Positions 6,925 to 12,900 of a stretch of DNA of 13,074 nt are shown here, one piece after another; position 1 is the first letter of the stretch; each line of letters opens with the position of its first letter. Below the pieces are notes generated by a model, which saw only the letters and a list, made by a program, of their open reading frames with translations, was not told the DNA's origin and made no database searches. Source of the stretch: an uncultured Clostridia bacterium (GTDB taxonomy: Bacteria > Bacillota > Clostridia > Oscillospirales > Ruminococcaceae); assembly GCA_937891895.1 (NCBI GenBank), contig CALATN010000068.1:1-13074 (forward strand), given 5' to 3'. Both the position numbers and the translations under genes were made by a program.

Positions 6925-7653
6925 ATGAGAATCGATTTTCACTCCCACATTCTCCCTAAAATGGATGATGGTGCTAAAGGTACTGATGAATCCATTGAAT
7001 TACTTAAAATACTTGCAGACGCAAAGGTAGACAAGGTTGTTCTTACGCCTCATTTTTACAGAGATGATGAAAGCATTTCTTCATTTATAACTCGCCGCAC
7101 AGCTGCATATGACAGACTTATACAGGCGATAACTGAAACAGATGAAAAGCAGCATTTACCTGAACTTATCCTCGGAGCAGAAGTGCTGTTCACTCCCTCT
7201 CTTTCAGCAGACCCTGATTTCGATAAGCTTTGCATCGGTGATACGGATTACATTCTGCTTGAGCTTCCATTTATAAAATTCCACGATAATTTTTACAGCG
7301 ATTATGTGAAATTTCTCAATCGCTGTGACAAAAAAATAATTCTTGCGCACATAGAACGATATCTTCGTTTCGGTAATTCAGTCAAGGATTTGCAAAAACT
7401 GATTGATGCAGGAAGCATAAGCTGTCAGCTTAATTGCTCATCGATTGCAAAAGCAGGTTTTTTTGATATGAAAAAACTCAAATCAATTATAGAAAGCGGT
7501 GCGGTTTCCGCCATAGGCACGGATACACACAATCTTACTTCCCGCCCTCCGCTTTACAAAAAAGCTGAAACGATTTTACGTAAAAAATGCGGAAATTCAA
7601 TTTTTGAACAGATTTGTTCCGAAAGCGAAAAAATTCTTTCGTCATCCAAATAA
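6925..7653 (+). CDS. CpsB/CapC-family PHP-domain tyrosine-protein phosphatase
   Basis: This 242-residue protein is of the PHP metallophosphatase type that removes phosphate from bacterial tyrosine kinases. Metal ligands are visible along the chain: H6 and H8 in DFHSHILP, H43 in LTPHFY, E86 in LGAEVLF, H142 with E144 and R145 in LAHIERY, and D200/H202 in IGTDTHN. PKMDDGAKG at 11-19 is characteristic of the CpsB group. Length is typical (about 240-255). Its likely substrate is the phosphotyrosine tail of the kinase encoded divergently at 5380-6831. It is the only plus-strand gene in the window and has its own consensus promoter, whereas in streptococci the equivalent gene lies in line with the kinase. 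Confidence 0.92.
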   Translation: MRIDFHSHILPKMDDGAKGTDESIELLKILADAKVDKVVLTPHFYRDDESISSFITRRTAAYDRLIQAITETDEKQHLPELILGAEVLFTPSLSADPDFDKLCIGDTDYILLELPFIKFHDNFYSDYVKFLNRCDKKIILAHIERYLRFGNSVKDLQKLIDAGSISCQLNCSSIAKAGFFDMKKLKSIIESGAVSAIGTDTHNLTSRPPLYKKAETILRKKCGNSIFEQICSESEKILSSSK

Positions 7654-7794
7654 CGATTTATATAATTATATCACCATTACTCTCTTTTGTCAACAAAATA
7701 ACAAACTTAAACCCACGGCATATAAGATATATAGTGATATAGAAGTATTTATAAATATCATATAAAACTTAATACAGCGGATTATGTAAAAACG
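7654..7794. other. AT-rich intergenic stretch after the phosphatase gene
   Basis: This stretch is rich in short TATA/ATAT runs, with no open frame or RNA motif that I can support. It marks the change from the polysaccharide region to the AT-rich accessory genes and could contain the island's left junction. I found no convincing direct repeat shared with the right end. Confidence 0.4.
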
Positions 7795-7828
7795 AACAGG
7801 CGTAGAAAAATATACGCCTGTTTTCTTT
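7795..7828 (+). terminator. Intrinsic terminator, probably bidirectional
   Basis: AACAGGCGTA (7795-7804) and TACGCCTGTT (7813-7822) form a perfect 10-bp stem with an 8-base loop, followed by TTCTTTT on the plus strand. On the minus strand the same stem is followed by CGUUUUU, so it could also end the transcript of the leftward island genes. Confidence 0.85.
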
Positions 7829-7836
7829 TGTATTTT

Positions 7837-7878
7837 TTAAACAACTTCTATTTCATTTAGGTCTATTATCTTTTTCAT
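7837..7878 (-). pseudogene. 13-codon open frame overlapping the PLD gene stop; possible remnant of a lost downstream gene
   Basis: The PLD stop overlaps a new ATG as TAATG (plus 7876-7880). The frame reads MKKIIDLNEIEVV and then stops at 7837. The overlap is the arrangement expected for a translationally coupled next gene, but the frame ends just before the terminator. It may be the 5' stub of a deleted gene, such as a separate helicase, a tiny leader-like ORF, or chance. Confidence 0.3.
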
Positions 7879-8648
7879 TATTCTTTTTCGAACTTCTCTT
7901 TTAATTCCTCTTGTACAATTTGATCTTCTAGTTTTTCAAAATTCTTTGGTGCTTTCTGAATCAATTTTTCAGATACTGCGACCGGCAAATCAGTAATTTT
8001 AACTTTCGAAACATTTTGGTTCCAATAATTGTTAAATTTATCAATATCGATTTGTGCGGAATCTCTTTTACCTTCATCCCAATAACGAAAAACTTTAAAC
8101 TCCTCAACGTTTCGAACCCATGCACTTGCCGTTTCATTTACCGAGCCACTAAAAGTAATTATGTTTCCATCTTCATCTTCAAGGATTCCTACCTTAATAT
8201 GAAAAAGTCCTGATTCTTCAACTTTTTCATAATCCATAATATTTCCTTTATCATCATATACAGTAGCCACTTTTATTGTAAGATAACCATTTGCCATCAA
8301 CCAGCCCAAAGCTTCTATTCTTCTTCGTTGTAGCAATGACTCTAAGTTATCCATCTCCAAAAGCATAACCTTTGAGATAATCTCTTGTGGGTCACTGGCC
8401 GCCTTTTTCATGATATCAACATCTTCCGGTGATAATCTTGGAGACACCAACAAATCCATATGTCCACCATTCGCAATCAATCCAGCTATCCCCCTAGCTG
8501 CAACCGATAAACTAGATGACGAAAAAAATCCTGCAATTCGCTTATAATATTTTGTTTCTTTTAAAACCGGAATATAAAAATCATTCAAAATATCATCAAA
8601 TCCCGAATCATATCCACTTTTAATTTCTGGCAAATCTTTTAATCCCAA
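7878..8648 (-). CDS. PLD-superfamily (HKD) protein, stand-alone form of a helicase N-terminal module
   Basis: The 256-residue protein carries one HKD-like motif: FHIKVGILEDEDG (H150, K152, acidic 157-158) followed by FSGSVNETASAW (S168, N171). Upstream, the features GYDSGFDD (12-19), RIAGFFSSSSLS (37-48) and DLLVSPRLSPED (65-76) are familiar from the N terminus of large SNF2/DEAD helicases with a PLD domain (from memory of the family). Here the chain ends in a charged stretch where the helicase would begin. Single-HKD proteins usually dimerise to make a nuclease or phosphodiesterase site. The start is TTG at 8648: AGAGAGGG lies about seven bases upstream, inside the end of the preceding gene, and no nearby ATG would keep the conserved GYDSGFDD block. 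It is the last full gene of its unit. Confidence 0.8.
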   Translation of the reverse strand: MGLKDLPEIKSGYDSGFDDILNDFYIPVLKETKYYKRIAGFFSSSSLSVAARGIAGLIANGGHMDLLVSPRLSPEDVDIMKKAASDPQEIISKVMLLEMDNLESLLQRRRIEALGWLMANGYLTIKVATVYDDKGNIMDYEKVEESGLFHIKVGILEDEDGNIITFSGSVNETASAWVRNVEEFKVFRYWDEGKRDSAQIDIDKFNNYWNQNVSKVKITDLPVAVSEKLIQKAPKNFEKLEDQIVQEELKEKFEKE

Positions 8649-8651
8649 TTT

Positions 8652-9242
8652 TTATCCCTCTCTTAACTTTATTACCATATCCCATGTATTTCTTCGTCTT
8701 CGCTCCGCAGTACTTTTCGAAAGATACATACGCATTACTTCTTCTAATGCCTTTGCATCTGGCGTTCCATGTTTAATCGCATACTGAACAATTGGAACTC
8801 GACCAGATAGTTTTACAAAACAATCTTCCTGTTCTGCTTCGCTTCTTTTTTCAAGAGACTTTCCTAGCTCATTTAAATATACACGCTTTCTACTTTCCTG
8901 CCTTATTTCCACAACACCTAAAATTTCTGCAAGCTTAGCATGATTTTCTCCATATTTTACGTAAGCACGTTCATCACTTCCACTGTCTATATAATGTTGA
9001 CCCACTTCTAAAAAAGAAGGTCCAAAATCACCAGCCATTCGTAAATATTTAATCATGTTTGTTGTCCCATCTACAAAGGAACTGTATTGCGGAATACTGT
9101 ATGTAACTATCTCTTTTTGCTCTAGTCCAGAAATTAAGTAACATATATTTTCGTTTGAGCACTCTAACAACGAATCTATCAATTCATCCGCATTATTATA
9201 TTTACCCGTTTCATAATACTGACACACTATAGAGTTAACCAT
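8652..9242 (-). CDS. Predicted winged-helix protein of unknown function
   Basis: I do not recognise this protein with certainty. With the ATG at 9242 it has 196 residues. This start is preferred to the ATG at 9272 because it has GGTGAT about six bases upstream and avoids running into the radical SAM gene. Residues 94-130 (from YVKYGENHAKLAEILG to the YLNELGKSL strand) read like a winged helix. The C terminus has a second helical segment ending SKSTAERRRRNTWDM (175-189), an arginine-rich pattern I associate with winged-helix proteins of restriction-like loci. No nuclease motif is evident. It sits between radical SAM and PLD genes with gaps of 3-4 bases, so it is probably a partner of both, perhaps for DNA recognition (inference). 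Confidence 0.65.
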   Translation of the reverse strand: MVNSIVCQYYETGKYNNADELIDSLLECSNENICYLISGLEQKEIVTYSIPQYSSFVDGTTNMIKYLRMAGDFGPSFLEVGQHYIDSGSDERAYVKYGENHAKLAEILGVVEIRQESRKRVYLNELGKSLEKRSEAEQEDCFVKLSGRVPIVQYAIKHGTPDAKALEEVMRMYLSKSTAERRRRNTWDMVIKLREG

Positions 9243-9246
9243 TTTA

Positions 9247-10443
9247 TCACCACTTTCCATCGAATTCATCAAATCTTAAATCAAAGTACTTCTTTGCAAT
9301 TTCTGGAAATTCTTGTTCAAAATCAAGCAGTGCCTTCATTGAAGAACAAACATGCCCTTTCGTTTTTACCAATGCCTGATTAGCTTCACAATATTGCCTG
9401 AAACTCTTTTTCTTAAAGAAACTTGGTTGATTACACCAACGAGCCATAGTCACATACATACCACGATATTTTGACTCTTTCCATGGAGTCTCATTTTTAT
9501 TACGATATCTCATAATATATGGCAAGCATTGATATCTCATCAATAATTCAACTCTCTTCCACATATTTTCAATATCTTCTGCATCAGTACTTTTAAATCC
9601 TACTAATACGTAAAATTTTATGTTCGTTACTTTTGAATACTTTCTAATTAGTTTCAATTTGCGATGTATCAAATCATAATCTTCGATATTATCAAAAGCA
9701 AATGTATAATCCCCGTCATATGATGCATTAAATAGCATCTCACACTTTTCTTCTGTTAATAACCTTTCATCCATTCCTTGTTTGAACTTAAATGGCTTTT
9801 TCATAGCTATTAATTTTTCTAAAATTTTCTTCCATGACGGACATCCTAATACATTATCATCTAATAAACATATCTTTTTCCTAGATGGATCATAAAACTC
9901 CTCTAATGGGCTATGACAAAACACATGATCATATTTCTGATTTACACAGAATGGACATTTACGAAAACATCCTCTCGTAACAAATCCTATACTATAATCG
10001 GTATATTCTTTAAACTGAACCATAAAAGAAGTTCTATTAAATTTCTTCCCCGCTTTTTTGCGTTCTTCTTCCGCTCTTTTTACTTCACTTGCAATCCAAT
10101 CATCATATAAATGATAGTCTGGCATATGATGTTCTATTTCAGGGTCAAGGTCTGGTGCTTTTTCAAAAAAGAAACCTGTACCACCTACAAAAATGTTCTC
10201 CGGAAGAGTAACTTCACACGTATCCATATTCACGCCATTGGCAATCCAATCAGGCACCCAAGTATCTGTGAATACTTTAGAAATATATACTCTATCGTAC
10301 TTATCCAAATCTTCATAATCCAATTTTAACTCTACTTCTGCGTCTCTTTCTTTCCAATAGGCAGACAATTTCTCACATACTAGGTTTGGAAAGCGATGTT
10401 TTGTTCTTCCCAAAAGATCTGCATCAATAATTGCTATTTTCAC
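9247..10443 (-). CDS. Radical SAM enzyme with N-terminal Rossmann-like domain, substrate unknown
   Basis: This is a 398-residue protein. Residues 1-100 look like an alpha/beta Rossmann domain of the B12-binding type (MKIAIIDADL, YDRVYISKVF, IFVGGTGFF), without an obvious cobalamin-binding DxHxxG. The radical SAM cluster motif is TRGCFRKCPFC, with C159, C163 and C166 in CX3CX2C. It is followed by ICLLDDNVLG (191-200), KFKQGMDERLL and a conserved C-terminal ARWCNQPSFFKKKSFRQYC with further cysteines. The cluster would cleave SAM to a deoxyadenosyl radical; the target is not predictable from sequence. It starts at a GTG (10443) with GAGGAAA five bases upstream, 21 bases after the XRE regulator gene, and abuts the winged-helix gene. 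It is not viperin: the layout and the residues around the cysteines differ. Confidence 0.85.
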   Translation of the reverse strand: MKIAIIDADLLGRTKHRFPNLVCEKLSAYWKERDAEVELKLDYEDLDKYDRVYISKVFTDTWVPDWIANGVNMDTCEVTLPENIFVGGTGFFFEKAPDLDPEIEHHMPDYHLYDDWIASEVKRAEEERKKAGKKFNRTSFMVQFKEYTDYSIGFVTRGCFRKCPFCVNQKYDHVFCHSPLEEFYDPSRKKICLLDDNVLGCPSWKKILEKLIAMKKPFKFKQGMDERLLTEEKCEMLFNASYDGDYTFAFDNIEDYDLIHRKLKLIRKYSKVTNIKFYVLVGFKSTDAEDIENMWKRVELLMRYQCLPYIMRYRNKNETPWKESKYRGMYVTMARWCNQPSFFKKKSFRQYCEANQALVKTKGHVCSSMKALLDFEQEFPEIAKKYFDLRFDEFDGKW

Positions 10444-10464
10444 ATTCGTTTCCTCAGTTCTTTA

Positions 10465-10674
10465 TTATTGTTCATCCGGAGTGATTTCTACAATATCTCC
10501 TATTTCACAATGTAATGCTGTACATATCTTTACAAGGACATCCATTGTTACATTCTCATTTCTACCCATTTTTGCGATAGAAGTGTTGCTTATCTTTGCC
10601 AACTGTGCAAGATCCTTTTTCTTCATATCTTTATCAATTAGCAACTTCCACAATTTCTTGTAATTTACTGCCAT
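10465..10674 (-). CDS. Small XRE-family HTH regulator (C-protein-like)
   Basis: This is a 69-residue one-domain Cro/CI-type helix-turn-helix protein: MAVNYKKLWKLLIDKDMKKK, then DLAQLAKISNTSIAKMGRNE as the HTH (about 21-40), then VLVKICTALHCEIGDIVEI. Proteins of this exact type are common next to DNA methyltransferase or restriction genes, where they set timing of expression (established for C-proteins; similarity judged by eye). The ATG at 10674 is chosen because GAGGAAAGG lies just upstream. The longer open frame back to 10788 would run through the promoter and operators. It is first in the unit that includes the radical SAM, winged-helix and PLD genes, and probably regulates itself. Confidence 0.88.
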   Translation of the reverse strand: MAVNYKKLWKLLIDKDMKKKDLAQLAKISNTSIAKMGRNENVTMDVLVKICTALHCEIGDIVEITPDEQ

Positions 10675-10725
10675 AATAACCTTTCCTCTTTCAATTAGCA
10701 CAATGATTACTTTTGTCTTATAATT

Positions 10726-10754
10726 AGTATAATTGATCCAGCTATCATGATCAA
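10726..10754 (-). promoter_or_regulatory. Promoter of the XRE/radical SAM unit, framed by a TTGATC-N10-GATCAA inverted repeat
   Basis: The minus strand reads TTGATC (10749-10754), 17 bases, TATACT (10726-10731). The -35 box is one arm of an inverted repeat whose other arm, ending next to the -10, is at 10733-10738. This is the layout of an operator bound by a dimeric repressor, most simply the XRE protein encoded downstream. Confidence 0.7.
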
Positions 10755-10761
10755 TAAAATT

Positions 10762-10779
10762 CGCGTAAGTTATTACGCG
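10762..10779. promoter_or_regulatory. Perfect palindrome CGCGTAA-GTTA-TTACGCG upstream of the XRE promoter
   Basis: A 7-bp perfect inverted repeat with a 4-base spacer lies eight bases upstream of the -35 box, and TTCGCG is repeated directly at 10760-10765 and 10780-10785. This CG-rich island in AT-rich DNA is a good candidate for a second operator or activator site. Confidence 0.6.
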
Positions 10780-10840
10780 TTCGCGCAATTTCTTGTTTGA
10801 TACTAAACGAACTATATGTCGAATTCATATCTTTTCGAAA

Positions 10841-10872
10841 GCAAAAAGACCAGACACTCATATGTCTGGTCC
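10841..10872 (-). terminator. Intrinsic terminator after the ImmA/IrrE gene
   Basis: On the minus strand GACCAGACA and TGTCTGGTC form a 9-bp perfect stem with a 6-base loop (plus 10848-10871), then UUUUUGC. It starts a few bases after the protease stop and separates the two island transcription units. Confidence 0.9.
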
Positions 10873-10878
10873 TTCATA

Positions 10879-12069
10879 TCATTCTTCACTTTTTCGTAAA
10901 CTTAATATTGGTATAATCTTTTCCTCTACCTTTAAAGTGTCTGGACGCAAATGAAGAAGTTCCTCCATATCTTGCGAATACAAAGTCACTCCATTCTTTT
11001 TAAATAAACTTATAATATCTTTGGCTGTAAAAATGTTTTGTTCTATTAAAATATCAATCGCACCCTGGAATATATTTTCATTAAGTGGGTATGGAACATC
11101 TCCCGGCTCTTTAAGCCTCCACCCATGTTTTGATACTTGACGCATCAAATATTGATATTGATTATCAGAAATAATGTTCAATTGATGTGCTCTATAAATC
11201 ATGGCTTGTATCGACACTTTCCATTTGTTTTTTAGAAATAGATAGTATTTCAAATCTGTAGGATACGAAGCTACGTCTTTCCCAAAACTATCTTTCGGCA
11301 GTAAAAATGCACTTGCAAACATATTCGCCTGACGTTCTCTTGCCTTAAACTCTTCCTTGGTTATTGTCTCTAAATCCTCACTCCACGGATGCAATAAAAT
11401 ATGTCCCAATTCATGTGCCATATCAAAGCGAATTCTTCCCTCTGGTCTATCTCCTAATGCAACAGCTATAAAATATACATCATCATTTTCTACTATTGTT
11501 CTTTGACTAAAGGCGTCTATTTTATCTTCATTAGTATCAAATCCAGTTACTATTATCCCATTTTTCTCCAACAGATACTGTAAGTCCTTTATCGGTGCGC
11601 TTCCAATTCCCCAATATTCTCTTACCTGATCTGCAATATTCTCTATCTCTTGAACTGCATCAATACTTTCGCACTCAAAGACGTCATCATATCCAACAAA
11701 ATCAATACTTGGTAAATTCATTTCTGGAAAAGATATATACTCAAGAAGTATTTCATACATTTTAGCTACATATTCCAGTTTAATACTTTGCGCCGTTCTA
11801 TCCTTTTTTGTAGCACTTGCAAATGAACGAAAATATGTCGTCTCTGTTTTAGATATATAATTATCCTTTTGAAAAAAATATTCAAACGGAAAATTTAGTT
11901 CTATAGCCAGTGCCCTTACTCTCGAATAATCTGGCACATTATTATCGTTTTCATACAGCGAAAGAGACTGTTTACTAATGTCTGTACGCTTTGCCAATTC
12001 AGTAAGCGTTAATCCTCTAAACATTCTTGCATTTCTTAGTCTTTCACCATAAAACTTTTTTTCTACCAT
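10879..12069 (-). CDS. XRE-HTH plus ImmA/IrrE-family metalloprotease
   Basis: A 396-residue two-domain protein. An N-terminal XRE helix-turn-helix (about residues 8-64, with LTELAKRTDISKQSLSLYEN) is followed by a helical linker. The ImmA/IrrE zinc peptidase has HELGH at 219-223 within FDMAHELGHILLH and a downstream helix ERQANMFASAFLLP whose acidic residue would supply the third ligand. ImmA/IrrE enzymes cleave repressors or partner regulators in mobile elements and stress responses. The roughly 135 residues after the protease domain are unassigned. The ATG at 12069 is preferred over 12078 because AGGGG lies about eight bases upstream of it but directly abuts the first ATG. The gene follows the 12094-12840 gene closely and ends at a terminator. 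Confidence 0.9.
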   Translation of the reverse strand: MVEKKFYGERLRNARMFRGLTLTELAKRTDISKQSLSLYENDNNVPDYSRVRALAIELNFPFEYFFQKDNYISKTETTYFRSFASATKKDRTAQSIKLEYVAKMYEILLEYISFPEMNLPSIDFVGYDDVFECESIDAVQEIENIADQVREYWGIGSAPIKDLQYLLEKNGIIVTGFDTNEDKIDAFSQRTIVENDDVYFIAVALGDRPEGRIRFDMAHELGHILLHPWSEDLETITKEEFKARERQANMFASAFLLPKDSFGKDVASYPTDLKYYLFLKNKWKVSIQAMIYRAHQLNIISDNQYQYLMRQVSKHGWRLKEPGDVPYPLNENIFQGAIDILIEQNIFTAKDIISLFKKNGVTLYSQDMEELLHLRPDTLKVEEKIIPILSLRKSEE

Positions 12070-12093
12070 AATAATCATCCCCTGAATTTATTT

Positions 12094-12840
12094 TCAAGCC
12101 TTTTTTTCGATTTCACGAAGCTTTGGTTTTATACCATTCTTTATAGCAACCAATCCCTTTTTATTCTTTTCTTCACTTGTGGTAGTTTCTTCTACTTCCA
12201 CAATATCAGTAAGTCGAGCAAAGTCCGGCTTAATATATTGCATAAGAGAAACCTCATCAACGATATCAAAATCTTTATCTAAAAATCTTAATTTAATATC
12301 CTTAATTACTCCGCTCTCTGCCTTGTAAGCAATAATATAATGTCTATAATCTTCTTCCACACTAATCATACCATGACTAATATTTTCAAAGTCCTGTTTC
12401 AATTCGTCTGTATTAAATACTGTAATTCCAAAATCCTCTAAAGACATCTGCTTTTGTTTAGCAACACAATTTCCATTTTCCACACAAAGAACTGATTGAA
12501 GATAATGTGGATTTTGACGATTCTTCTTTCTAGGTATGCCACACAACGTTCCTTCTGTAATGATTGAATAAGTGATGTGATTCTTTCTATCAATAACAAT
12601 TCTTCCAGACCATCCATAACGTTTAAAAGACACAAGTTCCACATCATCTTTAACCACATGTGTTCTCAAATTTGAATTAATGAAATCACCACGTAGAAGT
12701 ATCATTGCATTATTAGTTTCTTGACGATTCTCCCTTAAGTATTGTTGTAAATCATCACCAATAGCTTTTTCTATGCAATAAACAATTTTTCTGAGCAAGT
12801 TATCATTTGTTACAATTGTTGTGTTTCTATTCATGTCCAC
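12094..12840 (-). CDS. Unknown protein paired with the ImmA/IrrE gene (possibly DUF5986)
   Basis: This is a 248-residue soluble protein with no catalytic motif I can name. Its start TNDNLLRKIVYCIEKAIGD, the central LLRGDFINSNLRTHVV and VSFKRYGWSGRIVIDR, and a lysine-rich C-terminal tail resemble what I remember as DUF5986, often beside ImmA/IrrE genes; this is recall, not a search. The GTG at 12840 is chosen because AGGAGG (12848-12853) lies seven bases upstream; an ATG at 12834 is possible. A longer frame from 12900 would begin inside the -35 box. With the protease gene about 25 bases downstream it forms a two-gene operon, which could be a regulator-protease or toxin-antitoxin-like pair (inference). 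Confidence 0.7.
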   Translation of the reverse strand: MDMNRNTTIVTNDNLLRKIVYCIEKAIGDDLQQYLRENRQETNNAMILLRGDFINSNLRTHVVKDDVELVSFKRYGWSGRIVIDRKNHITYSIITEGTLCGIPRKKNRQNPHYLQSVLCVENGNCVAKQKQMSLEDFGITVFNTDELKQDFENISHGMISVEEDYRHYIIAYKAESGVIKDIKLRFLDKDFDIVDEVSLMQYIKPDFARLTDIVEVEETTTSEEKNKKGLVAIKNGIKPKLREIEKKA

Positions 12841-12872
12841 GAAAACACCTCCTCGTTCTATTATGTTTATTA

Positions 12873-12900
12873 CTTTTACACAAATACTTATTTTTGTCAA
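12873..12900 (-). promoter_or_regulatory. Probable promoter of the two-gene ImmA/IrrE operon
   Basis: A consensus TTGACA (12895-12900) on the minus strand is followed after 16 bases by TAAAAG (12873-12878), a moderate -10. AGGAGG follows about 20 bases on. The -35 is strong and the -10 is weak, so an activator may help. Confidence 0.6.

Noticed and set aside
7658..7780. TATA-rich repeats after the phosphatase as a replication origin or CRISPR leader
   Set aside because: There are no regular repeats or spacers and no DnaA-box cluster; simple AT-richness explains the pattern.
9247..10443. Viperin-like antiviral radical SAM enzyme
   Set aside because: The residues around the CX3CX2C motif and the large N-terminal Rossmann-like domain do not fit viperin, and no nucleotide kinase neighbour is present.
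7878..10674. DISARM or another named defence system containing a PLD protein
   Set aside because: No methyltransferase, DUF1998 protein or helicase is present, so no named system can be called from these genes.
10675..10788. N-terminal extension of the XRE regulator by 38 codons
   Set aside because: The extension would code through the promoter and operator repeats; a good ribosome site precedes the ATG at 10674 and the short form is the normal family length.
12841..12900. TTG start at 12900 for the 12094-12840 gene
   Set aside because: The TTG is the first half of the TTGACA -35 box; AGGAGG sits seven bases before GTG 12840 instead.
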